From the NCBI GenBank assembly GCA_019419895.1, contig JAHZIE010000029.1, positions 1 to 32,948 of the forward strand: DNA of 32,948 bases, given 5' to 3'. A model generated the notes under the pieces. The model was not told where the DNA came from, searched no databases, and saw only the letters and a program-made list of their open reading frames with translations. This DNA comes from Clostridiales bacterium (GTDB lineage Bacteria; Bacillota; Clostridia; Oscillospirales; Acutalibacteraceae). Each line of letters starts with the position of its first letter. The first letter of the stretch is position 1. The translations under genes and the position numbers were made by a program. Positions 23,318-31,115 of this stretch are shown in pieces.

Positions 23318-24193
23318 TCAGGCGTGAGAGAGAAGAGGGAGCATCAGCCGCTCCCTTTCAAGAGGATTTTCGGTTTCTTCCAGCCAAAAAAGAGTGGTAT
23401 CCTCCTCCCAAAAAGGAAAATTTAATTTTTGGTATTCTTTTCCTTTCGGGCTGAAGCCCAAACGAACATTTCTGATGTCGGCGGGGGCAAGGCGGGAAAG
23501 GACATCATCCAAAGAGGAACAGCAGGGGCCAAAAATATCATAGCACAGCAAGGAATTGCCCTCATGGCGGGCAATGGCGGCGAGACGCTCGCTGGGAGAA
23601 TAATAAACACAATCCTTCAGAGAATCGCCACAATGAAACATAAGCAGACCGAAGGAATCCTTCAGAGCCAATTTAGCATAAGGATTTCCCAAAGCGACGG
23701 CTTCTTTCCATAGGGCAAGGTGAGAGGAAAGGGAGAGATCCAGTTTTTCAAAATCTCCGGGGCGGGGAAGTACAGAAATGGAAGTTTGATATTCAGATAC
23801 CTTCCGAAACCTGAATTTTGGATAAAAATTCAGCACACTGTCATTGGCGAAGAGAAAGATTCCGTCACAACGTCCCCGCCAATCCCGAAGGATTTCTTCT
23901 ATCAATCGCCGGGCATATCCTTTGCCGCGTTCCTCGGGGGCAGTCATCACCGTTCCGATTTGAATCAGAAGCTTTGGGACACCGTGATAAAGAAATTCCA
24001 TAATATTGACAGAAGCATTGGCCAAAACCTCTTGATTTTTGGAAAGGGTATAAGGCTGATAACGACTGCCCCAATATCCTTTTTCATACCAGCCGCGGAA
24101 AGAAAGAGAAAAGACTCTTTCAGCCAGGGCAAAGAAGCTTTCTCGCAGCTGAGGAATATCGCGGATTTCCTTTGATAATATGAGCCGTTCCAA
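23318..24193 (-). CDS. GNAT family N-acetyltransferase, two-domain
   Basis: A predicted acetyl-CoA-dependent acetyltransferase of 291 residues. The N-terminal half holds the GNAT core: IGTVMTAPEERGKGYARRLIEEIL is motif A (R/Q-x-x-G-x-G/A), followed by FLFANDSVLNFYPKFRF (motif B region). The C-terminal half (LCYDIFGP, PADIRNVRLGFSPK) is a second domain found in some clostridial GNATs. No ATG occurs before residue ~65. A TTG at 24193 lies 9 nt after AAGGA and is the best start; another TTG at 24211 overlaps the upstream stop. The gene therefore begins 14 nt after the radical SAM stop and is likely translationally coupled. The substrate is unknown. Confidence 0.85.
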   Translation of the reverse strand: MERLILSKEIRDIPQLRESFFALAERVFSLSFRGWYEKGYWGSRYQPYTLSKNQEVLANASVNIMEFLYHGVPKLLIQIGTVMTAPEERGKGYARRLIEEILRDWRGRCDGIFLFANDSVLNFYPKFRFRKVSEYQTSISVLPRPGDFEKLDLSLSSHLALWKEAVALGNPYAKLALKDSFGLLMFHCGDSLKDCVYYSPSERLAAIARHEGNSLLCYDIFGPCCSSLDDVLSRLAPADIRNVRLGFSPKGKEYQKLNFPFWEEDTTLFWLEETENPLERERLMLPLLSHA

Positions 24194-24207
24194 TGTCGCT
24201 CTTCCTT

Positions 24208-25200
24208 TCAAAATTGACGGCGGAAATTTTCAGTTTGAGCTAATGGATAATGCTGATCCGGCTGAAGAATTTCCGGAAAGTAGGGCTTTAATACCTGCCT
24301 TGCCTCATGGCAGAGATGGCATTTATCGGCGTAATTTTCCTTTATTTTGTAACCGTATTTTTCCGCCAGCTTTGCCAGCCCAAAGGGCCCCTTTGTCAGG
24401 AGAATTTTAAAAATAGGATGGTCATAGGCGCTGTAATTTTTGAGAGTCTCTATCCAATTCGGTTGATGGACGTTTACAATGGAAATGCCGCATCCTTTGG
24501 TGATATACCCTCCTGGTTCTAGAATAAGAAGCTCCAGAGAATCAATTTCACTGTTCATCCACCACGGGACTTTTGAGCAGACTTCTTTCGGAATTCCTCG
24601 TCCTTTTGCAAATTCTTCCCCAAAATTTTCTGCCGCCTGCCCGGTAAAGACAATACCGCCCTCATATTTTGGAATATTGATGTGAAAACGGGTGGTCAGC
24701 TGTTCAAATAGTTCTTCTGTTTTTTGATCAATTTTGTTATCCTTGCGTTTCACATCCAGATAAGGCAGCTCGAGGTTATAGTTAACGCCTAAATCAATGC
24801 TGGCCTGAATCGCGTTTGCAACCTTTTCAATGGGAATGTAAGGCTCATGAAAGCCGTCCAGGCTGAACATGACGTTTGTCTGGGTACCGTCCAATTTATG
24901 AAGAAAAGCTGCCGCGTCCTCGTAACTGCCGGCCCACCAGGCATTGGTTTCCAGCCTGGTCTTTACCCCCATCGTTTTTATCCTTTTTATCAGCTCAACC
25001 GTTTCATCAGGAAAAATGGTTGGCTCTCCTCCCAGAATGACCACTATGTCAAGGCCAAAGTTTTCTTCCAGCGCCTTTGCAACGAGATAGGGTGTTTCAA
25101 AGTCGGGGTGCTGAATATCGGATTCATTTTCACAGTTGAAGCGGCAATGGGCGCATTTGGACGTACAGTTGTACAACAGGTTGACTTTTAGAGTTTTCAT
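24208..25200 (-). CDS. Radical SAM protein of unknown substrate
   Basis: A 330-residue radical SAM enzyme. The cluster motif CTSKCAHC (C12, C16, C19, CxxxCxxC) sits at the very N-terminus, as in SPASM/peptide-modifying and anaerobic maturase families. The SAM-binding GGEP follows at about 57-60, and SLDGFHEPY is the expected beta-strand 4-5 region. Extra cysteines (C208, C238, and CHLC near residue 293) could hold an auxiliary cluster, though a standard SPASM pattern is not obvious. GGGGG lies 7 nt before the ATG. The gene sits between a Xer recombinase and a GNAT and is coupled to the latter. No precursor-peptide ORF was found nearby. Function is not assigned. Confidence 0.85.
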   Translation of the reverse strand: MKTLKVNLLYNCTSKCAHCRFNCENESDIQHPDFETPYLVAKALEENFGLDIVVILGGEPTIFPDETVELIKRIKTMGVKTRLETNAWWAGSYEDAAAFLHKLDGTQTNVMFSLDGFHEPYIPIEKVANAIQASIDLGVNYNLELPYLDVKRKDNKIDQKTEELFEQLTTRFHINIPKYEGGIVFTGQAAENFGEEFAKGRGIPKEVCSKVPWWMNSEIDSLELLILEPGGYITKGCGISIVNVHQPNWIETLKNYSAYDHPIFKILLTKGPFGLAKLAEKYGYKIKENYADKCHLCHEARQVLKPYFPEILQPDQHYPLAQTENFRRQF

Positions 25201-25311
25201 CAGAGTTCCCCCTAAGACTTTATTTTTGAAGCACGATTTGCTTTTTTCAATATCCGATGATGGGAATTTTACATGGCGGATAAACGCGCTATAGTGGGAA
25301 GCATCTTCTGG

Positions 25312-26295
25312 TCATTTGGCAGCTTTCTGCTTTACATGGGAAAGGGGATTGGAGTCAGCCGCCTGCTCCATTTGCTGGTTGGAAAGGTGGGTATAAATTT
25401 CAGTGGTGCCAAGATTTTCATGGCCGAGAATATCTTTCAGAACACGGATATCGACCCCGCCATGCTGATACATCAGGGTGGCGGCGGTATGCCGGAGCTT
25501 GTGAACGGAATAGCCCTGACCCTCAAGGCCAATGTCTTCCAGATGCTTTTTGACGAGGTACTGCACCGTCTTAGGGCTGATTCGCTGCAGACGCTTGCTC
25601 AAAAAAAGGGCGTTTCTGTCTTTTACATGATCCACGGGACGGACTTTTAAGTAATCCTGAATGGCGGCAAGACAGGCGTCGTTCAAATAGACAATGCGCT
25701 CTTTATTTCCTTTGCCGCAGATACGGAGGGTGCGGTCCCGGTGAACGTCAGACAGGTTGAGACCCACGAGCTCCGACAGGCGCATCCCGCAGTTGAGAAA
25801 CAGGGTGAGAATGCAATAATCCCGTTCTTTATAAGGGCCCTCCACGGAATTGAGAAGCTCGAGGCTTTGCTCCAAAGTCAAATATTTGGGGAGGGATTTT
25901 TTGAGCTTGGGAGTGTCCAGTTCAAGAACGGCGTTTTCCTTGAGCTGTCCGGTCTTATTGGTCAGGTATTTAAAAAACGCCCGGAGACTGGACGCCTTTC
26001 TGGCGCGTGTAGCCGCATGATTGTCTCTTTCAGCGGCCACATAATTCATATACTCATAGACGTCGGATAAAGTTACTTTGGAAACCAGCTCCAAATCAAT
26101 ATCTTCAATTGAGATCTCTTCAAAATCAATGCTTGGCTCCACCAGATTCCACTTTTTTTTCATAAACCGGAAAAATGTCCGAAGATCCAAAAAATATTCC
26201 TCCACGGTTTTTGGGGATTTTCCCTTGATGGTTTCAGTATATCCGAGAAATTCCCTCAGAATGAGAGGACATTGCGCCAATATTTCGGGTTTCAT
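25312..26295 (-). CDS. Tyrosine recombinase, XerC/XerD-like
   Basis: A site-specific recombinase probably acting in chromosome dimer resolution. All six catalytic residues are visible: R172 (CGMRLSEL), K195 (GKGNKER), H265 and R268 (HKLRHTAATLM), H292 (GHENLGTTEIYTHLS) and nucleophile Y301. The N-terminal SAM-like domain is extended to about 125 residues by a LVEPSIDFEEISIEDIDLEL insert, giving 327 residues against the usual ~300 of XerC/XerD. AGGAGG lies 5 nt before the ATG. It is 21 nt downstream of fabG and on the same strand, with no phage or transposon genes around, so a housekeeping Xer is favoured over an integrase; XerC versus XerD versus XerS cannot be decided. Confidence 0.88.
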   Translation of the reverse strand: MKPEILAQCPLILREFLGYTETIKGKSPKTVEEYFLDLRTFFRFMKKKWNLVEPSIDFEEISIEDIDLELVSKVTLSDVYEYMNYVAAERDNHAATRARKASSLRAFFKYLTNKTGQLKENAVLELDTPKLKKSLPKYLTLEQSLELLNSVEGPYKERDYCILTLFLNCGMRLSELVGLNLSDVHRDRTLRICGKGNKERIVYLNDACLAAIQDYLKVRPVDHVKDRNALFLSKRLQRISPKTVQYLVKKHLEDIGLEGQGYSVHKLRHTAATLMYQHGGVDIRVLKDILGHENLGTTEIYTHLSNQQMEQAADSNPLSHVKQKAAK

Positions 26296-26316
26296 GAAAT
26301 CCTCCTAATGATAAAG

Positions 26317-27069
26317 TCAACAGATGACAAATCCGCCGTTCGGGCTAATCACCTGGCCGGTGATAAAATCAGCTCCTTTAGAAGCGAGGAAGAGGACGGT
26401 CCGGGCGATATCCTCCGGAGTGCCGATAGTATTGAGGGGAGTCTCCTCCCGAATGGAAGCGAGGGTGTCTTCATCCAACGCGGCGTTCATTTCAGTACCT
26501 ACCACCCCTGGCGCCACACAATTGACCTGTATGCCGGAAAGCCCCTCTTCCTTAGCTAGCGCCTTGGTAAAGCCCAGGACGGCAGCTTTAGAAGCGGAAT
26601 AATGTACTTCACAGGAAGCGCCCACCATTCCCCAAATAGAGGAAATATTAATGATTTTCCCCTTCTTTTCATGAATCATATAGGGCAGGACTGCTTTGCA
26701 GCAATGAAACATTCCGCCGATATTTACGTCGAACATCCTTTTCCAATCCTCCGCCGTGATATCGGTGAAAAGTTTCTGCTGCGCGATTCCCGCGTTATTT
26801 ACAAGAACGTCGATATGTCCAAAGCGTCCGGCCATCTCCCGCACCATCGCTTTTACCTGGTTTTCACAGCTCACATCCGCCTGAAAGGGGACAGCGGGAA
26901 CAGAATACATGCTTTCAATCTCCCGAGCAAGCAGTTCAGCGGCGGACTTCTGGGAATGATAGTTTAAAAAAAGAGCGTATCCTTTTTGCGCGAAGGCGAG
27001 AGCACAAGCCCTTCCAATTCCGCGGGAGGCTCCGGTAATCAAAACGGACGGCTGAAAATGAGTCGGCAT
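26317..27069 (-). CDS. Short-chain dehydrogenase/reductase, FabG-like
   Basis: A 250-residue NAD(P)-dependent Rossmann oxidoreductase. The cofactor motif ITGASRGIGRACA, NNAG at 91-94, and the catalytic tetrad N116, S144, Y157 and K161 (YSASK) are all present. It resembles 3-oxoacyl-ACP reductase in length and in the PGVVGTEMN and TGQVISPNGGFV blocks. No other fatty-acid synthesis gene is adjacent, so the true substrate is open. AAGGG lies 9 nt upstream of the ATG. It heads the minus-strand unit fabG-xer-radical SAM-GNAT. A strong promoter with a symmetric operator-like site precedes it. Confidence 0.9.
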   Translation of the reverse strand: MPTHFQPSVLITGASRGIGRACALAFAQKGYALFLNYHSQKSAAELLAREIESMYSVPAVPFQADVSCENQVKAMVREMAGRFGHIDVLVNNAGIAQQKLFTDITAEDWKRMFDVNIGGMFHCCKAVLPYMIHEKKGKIINISSIWGMVGASCEVHYSASKAAVLGFTKALAKEEGLSGIQVNCVAPGVVGTEMNAALDEDTLASIREETPLNTIGTPEDIARTVLFLASKGADFITGQVISPNGGFVIC

Positions 27070-27089
27070 ATAAGGATTCCCTTCTTCTT

Positions 27090-27135
27090 AACAAGTTCTT
27101 GTTTTTATTATACGTTGAGGAAAAGCAAATTGCAA
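27090..27135 (-). promoter_or_regulatory. fabG-like promoter with operator-like inverted repeat
   Basis: On the minus strand TTGCAA (27135-27130) and TATAAT (27112-27107) are 17 bp apart. AACAAG-TT-CTTGTT (27090-27103), a 14-bp inverted repeat, covers the expected start site, a position suited to repression. Confidence 0.7.
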
Positions 27136-27183
27136 GAAATCAACAGGGGATGCCCAGGCGAAACCAGGGAGGAATTTTTTCAA

Positions 27184-27242
27184 AGGTTTGAACCTGAGAA
27201 AAAATATGGTATAATAATCTCAAAATCTTTGCGTTTGAGATT
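27184..27242 (+). promoter_or_regulatory. Plus-strand promoter with inverted repeats, divergent from fabG
   Basis: An extended -10 (TGG then TATAAT at 27210-27215) follows TTGAAC (27188-27193) at 16 bp. The -35 lies in a small palindrome AGGTT-TG-AACCT (27184-27195), and the start region is an inverted repeat with arms AATCTCAAA (27216-27224) and TTTGAGATT (27234-27242). No plus-strand gene with a good ribosome site follows before the terminator at 27406. Confidence 0.55.
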
Positions 27243-27293
27243 TTAGAGGGATGACTGTCGGCGTAAAACTCCTCCTGTCACACAGCGGCAGCG

Positions 27294-27392
27294 TTATTTT
27301 TGTGATATCATAGCTTTAAAATCTTTCGCGGGATAGCGGGAAAAGGCGGCTCTTTTTACAACAGGACGCTTTTCCGTAGAATTCTTTTCCAT
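27294..27392 (-). CDS. Possible small basic protein, 32 residues
   Basis: ATG at 27392 is preceded at 6 nt by a perfect AGGAGG (27399-27404), one of the best ribosome sites in the window. The peptide starts MEKNSTEKRPVVKRAAF and ends KDFKAMISQK: basic, hydrophilic, no membrane segment, so unlike type I toxins. No family is recognised. No clear minus-strand promoter was found; a hairpin (27406-27425) precedes the ribosome site. It lies wholly antisense to a predicted plus-strand transcript, so one of the two, or a regulatory pair, is likely. Confidence 0.45.
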   Translation of the reverse strand: MEKNSTEKRPVVKRAAFSRYPAKDFKAMISQK

Positions 27393-27405
27393 GGAATGCC
27401 TCCTT

Positions 27406-27432
27406 GGAACGCTTTGGAGTGTTCCTGTTTTT
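27406..27432 (+). terminator. Intrinsic terminator upstream of gltX
   Basis: GGAACGCT pairs with AGTGTTCC (27406-27413 and 27418-27425, one mismatch) around a TTGG loop and is followed by TGTTTTT. Confidence 0.78.
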
Positions 27433-27460
27433 CGGCCATATGGACTTACTTAAAATTTTA

Positions 27461-27489
27461 TTTTCATATGGAAAAATTTGTGGTATACT
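27461..27489 (+). promoter_or_regulatory. gltX-glnS promoter
   Basis: TTTTCA (27461-27466) and TATACT (27484-27489) with 17 bp spacing and an extended TGG before the -10. A second TATAAT overlaps at 27489-27494. The 5' leader contains a CACGCTT/AAGCGTG hairpin (27541-27568) without a T tract. Confidence 0.6.
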
Positions 27490-27607
27490 ATAATACTACA
27501 AACTTTTTGAAAAGCTTCGCCGGCGGAGGGGAAAAAGGGACACGCTTTTGGACTGCCTGATAAGCGTGCACCGCTATCCGGGGAATATGTGAAAGGGGAC
27601 GAATACA

Positions 27608-29071
27608 TTGTCAAGTGGAAAAGTTAGAACGAGGTTTGCGCCCAGCCCGACTGGTTTTATGCATGTTGGGAATTTAAGAACGGCAATTTATGAGTACTTG
27701 GTGGCAAAATCACAGGGCGGCGATTTTATTCTACGCTTGGAGGATACCGATCGGGAGCGTTTGGTGGAAGGAGCGGAAGCTGTTATTTATAAAACGCTCC
27801 AAACGGTGGGGCTGTCCTATGACGAAGGCCCGGATATCGGAGGACCTTACGGCCCTTATATCCAGAGCCAGCGCTTGGATATGTATCTGCCCTACGCCAA
27901 GCAGCTTGTGGAGGAAGGAAAAGCTTATTACTGCTTTTGCACCAAGGAGCGCCTGGAGCAGCTGAAAGAATCCTCAGGTGAGGGCGGCGGTTATGACCGT
28001 CACTGCCGCGAGCTGCCGCGGGAAGAGGTGGAACGCCTTCTCAACGCGGGAACGCCTTATGTGATCCGTCAGAAAATGCCCCTGGAGGGCTCCACCACCT
28101 TTCATGACGCTGTTTTTGGGGATATCACGGTGGAGAACAGCGAGCTGGACGATCAGATTTTGATTAAGACGGATGGCTACCCGACTTATAATTTTGCAAA
28201 TGTCATTGATGATCACACCATGCATATCACCCATGTGGTTCGCGGCAGCGAGTATCTTTCCTCCGCGCCGAAATACAATCTTTTGTATGAGGCCTTTGGA
28301 TGGGAGATTCCGACCTACATCCATCTGCCCCTGATTATGGGAAAAAATGAGGATGGTTCCATTTCCAAGCTTTCAAAAAGACACGGGGCTACCAGCTTTG
28401 AAGGGCTAGTCCAGGAGGGCTACCTGCCTGAGGCGGTGGTAAATTATATCGCTTTGCTGGGATGGTGTCCAAAGGATAATAGGGAGATGTTTTCCCTTAA
28501 GGAGTTGGAGGAGAATTTTTCCATCGACGGCATCAGTAAATCTCCGTCTATTTTTGATTACAGTAAATTGGAATGGTTTAACGGGGAATATATCCGTAGC
28601 AAGACACTGGAGGAATTCACCGCTCTTGCAATGCCCTATTATAAAGAGGTCATGGGGGACAAGGAGCTGGATTGGACAATTTTGTCCTCAATTTTGCAGC
28701 CTCGGGTCACGCGGTTGACACAAATTCCCGAAATGATCCGGTTCTTCCAGGAGCTGCCCGAATATGACGCCGGGCTGTTTGTCAATAAAAAGAGCAAAAC
28801 TACTCTGGAAAATTCCGGGCCGGTTCTTCAGATGGTGATTGACGGCTTGGAGGGCCTTTCCCAATGGAACCGGGAAGGAATTCATGATTTTCTGATTGGC
28901 CTGGCACAGGAGAAGGAACTAAAAAATGGGACTGTCATGTGGCCGGCGAGAATCGCGGCCTCCGGTATGGCGGTGACTCCCGGCGGGGCGGTGGAAATCT
29001 TGGCCATTTTGGGCAGGGCGGAAGCGCTGCGCCGTTTAAAGCTCGGCTTGGGGAAATTGCAGAGGCGTTAA
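27608..29071 (+). CDS. gltX: Glutamate--tRNA ligase
   Basis: A class I aminoacyl-tRNA synthetase charging tRNA-Glu in the cytosol. The 487-residue product has the HIGH-type motif in FAPSPTGFMHVGNLRTA, the ILRLEDTDRER block, and the KMSKS-type KLSKRHG, followed by the helical anticodon-binding C-terminus. The length is normal for bacterial GluRS. The start is TTG at 27608, with AAAGGGG 9 nt upstream; no ATG exists before the essential HIGH region. GlnRS follows at once, so this enzyme need not mischarge tRNA-Gln. The two are transcribed together. Confidence 0.96.
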   Translation: MSSGKVRTRFAPSPTGFMHVGNLRTAIYEYLVAKSQGGDFILRLEDTDRERLVEGAEAVIYKTLQTVGLSYDEGPDIGGPYGPYIQSQRLDMYLPYAKQLVEEGKAYYCFCTKERLEQLKESSGEGGGYDRHCRELPREEVERLLNAGTPYVIRQKMPLEGSTTFHDAVFGDITVENSELDDQILIKTDGYPTYNFANVIDDHTMHITHVVRGSEYLSSAPKYNLLYEAFGWEIPTYIHLPLIMGKNEDGSISKLSKRHGATSFEGLVQEGYLPEAVVNYIALLGWCPKDNREMFSLKELEENFSIDGISKSPSIFDYSKLEWFNGEYIRSKTLEEFTALAMPYYKEVMGDKELDWTILSSILQPRVTRLTQIPEMIRFFQELPEYDAGLFVNKKSKTTLENSGPVLQMVIDGLEGLSQWNREGIHDFLIGLAQEKELKNGTVMWPARIAASGMAVTPGGAVEILAILGRAEALRRLKLGLGKLQRR

Positions 29072-29122
29072 TCTGCTGGGCGGAAATTATTTGGAAAGGT
29101 CTGAAATAAAGGAGTGTCATTT

Positions 29123-30811
29123 GTGGAAGAAGATGTGAAAAAAGAAGGAACAGAAGAATTCAGCAATTTTATCCATGATTTTATAGAGGAAGATATCGCT
29201 CCCGGCGGACGGTTTGAGGGGAAAACTGTGCATACCCGCTTTCCACCGGAGCCTAATGGATATCTCCACATCGGCCATGTAAAGGCTTGCTGCATTGATT
29301 TTGGAACTGCGGAAAAGTTCGGCGGCATATGCAATCTCCGTATGGACGATACCAATCCCGCAAAGGAAGATACGGAATATGTTGACGCGATCCAGGAGGA
29401 CATCCACTGGCTTGGATTTGACTGGGACGACCGTTTCTATTATGGTTCCGACTATTTTGAGCAGACATACGAGCTGGCAGTGGGCTTGATTAAAAAAGGG
29501 CTAGCCTATGTGTGTGAGCTGACGCCGGAGCAGTTCCGGGAATACCGGGGCGAGGTAGGGGTGCCCGCCCGTTCTCCCTACCGGGATCGTCCGGTGGAAG
29601 AGTCCCTGGATTTGTTTGAGAGAATGAAAAACGGGGAATTTCCGGAAGGAAAATATACCCTGCGCGCGAGAATAGATTTAGCCTCTGGCAATTTTAATAT
29701 GCGGGATCCGGTTATTTACCGTATCCGTTATATCGAACACCACCGTCAGGGGACGAAATGGTGCATTTTCCCCATGTATGACTTTGCCCATCCGATCCAG
29801 GATGCACTGGAAGGGATAACCCATTCACTTTGTTCCCTGGAATATGAGGCGCACCGTCCCCTTTATGATTGGGTGATCGAACATACCGATGTTCCCAGCA
29901 AGCCCCGCCAGATTGAATTTGCACGGCTGGGCATTAACAATACGGTGTTGAGCAAGCGTAAGCTGAGAAAGCTGGTGGAAGAGGGCTATGTGCGCGGATG
30001 GGATGATCCCCGTATGCCCACCTTGTGCGGCCTGCGCCGCCGGGGCTATACCCCGGCTTCTGTGCGCAATTTCTGTGACAGAATCGGCGTCGCGAAGGTC
30101 AATAGCACAGTGGAATACAGCTTTTTAGAGCACTGCTTGCGCGAGGATTTGAATATGGTGGCCACCCGGGCGATGGGGGTCCTTCATCCGATGAAGCTGG
30201 TGATTGAAAATTATCCGGAAGGGAAATCTGAACGTTTTGAGATAGAAAATAATCCCAACGCTCCTCAGGACGGTACCCATACCATCACATTTTCACGGGA
30301 GCTGTGGATTGAACGGGATGATTTTATGGAGGAGCCAATAAAGGGATATTTCCGGCTTTTTCCTGGAAATGAAGTGCGGCTGAAAACAGCTTATATCGTA
30401 AAATGTACTGGATGTAAAAAGGATGAGGCGGGAAATATTGTGGAAGTAACCGCTGTTTACGATCCGGAAACACGGGGCGGAAACACGCCTGATGGGAGAA
30501 AAATCAAAGGAACGATCCATTGGGTAGACGCGAACAATTGTTTTGACGCTGAGGTTCGCTTGTATGATAATCTCTTTACGATTCCAGATCCAGATGCCGC
30601 GGATAAGAATTTTATTGACTATTTGAATCCCGATTCCTTGCAGATTTTGTCAGGATGCAAAATGGAAAATTTCTTGAGAGAGGCTAAGGCTGGGGATTCT
30701 TATCAGTTCCTCCGCTTGGGCTATTTCTGCAAGGATAAGGACAGCACAGAGGAAATGCCTGTCTTTAACCGTAGCGTTTCCCTTAAGGACAGCTTTAAAC
30801 CCAAGAAATAG
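29123..30811 (+). CDS. glnS: Glutamine--tRNA ligase
   Basis: A class I synthetase attaching Gln directly to tRNA-Gln. The ~562-residue protein has FPPEPNGYLHIGHVKA (HIGH), the GlnRS-typical RMDDTNPAKEDTEYVDAI, LEYEAHRPLYDWV, the KMSKS-type VLSKRKLRKLV, and a C-terminal beta-barrel anticodon domain ending in LGYFCKDKDSTEEMPVFNRSVSLKD, as in E. coli GlnRS (~554). GGAG at 29111-29114 is 8 nt from the GTG at 29123, which is chosen over the overlapping GTG at 29114. Many Firmicutes make Gln-tRNA by GatCAB, and GlnRS is generally viewed as laterally acquired in bacteria. It lies 51 nt after gltX, with a terminator downstream. Confidence 0.96.
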   Translation: MEEDVKKEGTEEFSNFIHDFIEEDIAPGGRFEGKTVHTRFPPEPNGYLHIGHVKACCIDFGTAEKFGGICNLRMDDTNPAKEDTEYVDAIQEDIHWLGFDWDDRFYYGSDYFEQTYELAVGLIKKGLAYVCELTPEQFREYRGEVGVPARSPYRDRPVEESLDLFERMKNGEFPEGKYTLRARIDLASGNFNMRDPVIYRIRYIEHHRQGTKWCIFPMYDFAHPIQDALEGITHSLCSLEYEAHRPLYDWVIEHTDVPSKPRQIEFARLGINNTVLSKRKLRKLVEEGYVRGWDDPRMPTLCGLRRRGYTPASVRNFCDRIGVAKVNSTVEYSFLEHCLREDLNMVATRAMGVLHPMKLVIENYPEGKSERFEIENNPNAPQDGTHTITFSRELWIERDDFMEEPIKGYFRLFPGNEVRLKTAYIVKCTGCKKDEAGNIVEVTAVYDPETRGGNTPDGRKIKGTIHWVDANNCFDAEVRLYDNLFTIPDPDAADKNFIDYLNPDSLQILSGCKMENFLREAKAGDSYQFLRLGYFCKDKDSTEEMPVFNRSVSLKDSFKPKK

Positions 30812-30834
30812 CAGCTAGCTGACGTTTGTCCTTT

Positions 30835-30860
30835 ACCGTTCTTTCTATGGGACGGTTTTG
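30835..30860 (+). terminator. Probable terminator of gltX-glnS
   Basis: ACCGTTC (30835-30841) pairs with GGACGGT (30850-30856) including one G-U, with an 8-nt loop and TTTT, 24 nt after the glnS stop. Confidence 0.65.
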
Positions 30861-31025
30861 GCAGGCGGCAGGGGAAACTTATGCGGAGTCGTGTTAGATA
30901 CCCTGTTTTTCCACAAGTCTCTTTTGCGCGTAAAACGGGGGGAGGAAAGCTTGGAAAGAAGGGTAACCGCTGTATAAGGGAGAAGCAGATTACTCCTTGC
31001 CTCTGTTCAAAAATTCAAGAGCAGA
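30861..31025. other. Non-coding gap after glnS
   Basis: About 165 nt with no convincing gene or RNA signal. A frame beginning ATG at 30881 lacks a ribosome site and family resemblance. Confidence 0.55.
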
Positions 31026-31080
31026 AACGGGAAGGGATATCCAACTTAAATGGATATCCCTTCCCGTTAAAGTTTTTTAT
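31026..31080. terminator. Strong bidirectional hairpin, 18-bp perfect stem
   Basis: The arms 31026-31043 and 31051-31068 pair perfectly around ACTTAAA; on the plus strand AAAG then TTTTTT follows. It lies between convergent glnS and the UroD-like gene and can close transcripts from either side. Confidence 0.75.
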
Positions 31081-31115
31081 TGCCTTTTTCAGCTATTAAT
31101 CTGTTTCTTGTTGCT

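Larger units (their letters stand above)
27216..27432 (+). ncRNA. Candidate ~210-nt plus-strand RNA (unclassified)
   Basis: A stretch bounded by a good extended -10 promoter and an intrinsic terminator, with no plausible plus-strand protein gene. It covers the whole minus-strand 32-codon ORF in antisense. The only candidate plus-strand peptide (ATG at 27251, 20 codons) has its GAGGG directly abutting the start and is not convincing. An inner stem CGG(G)AAAAG/CTTTTCCG (around 27337-27377) could fold. It does not match SRP RNA, RNase P or tmRNA as I know them; 6S RNA cannot be shown because the ends do not clearly pair. Existence is inferred from the boundary signals only. Confidence 0.4.

Noticed and set aside
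25312..26295. Phage or genomic-island integrase
   Set aside because: No attachment repeats, tRNA, or phage/conjugative genes nearby; the residues fit a housekeeping Xer recombinase.
27251..27313. 20-codon plus-strand peptide upstream of gltX
   Set aside because: The GAGGG abuts the start codon with no spacing and the peptide has no recognisable feature; insufficient as a leader peptide.
27216..27432. 6S RNA
   Set aside because: Size fits, but the 5' and 3' ends do not visibly pair into the closing stem and the central bubble is not evident by eye; left as an unclassified RNA candidate.
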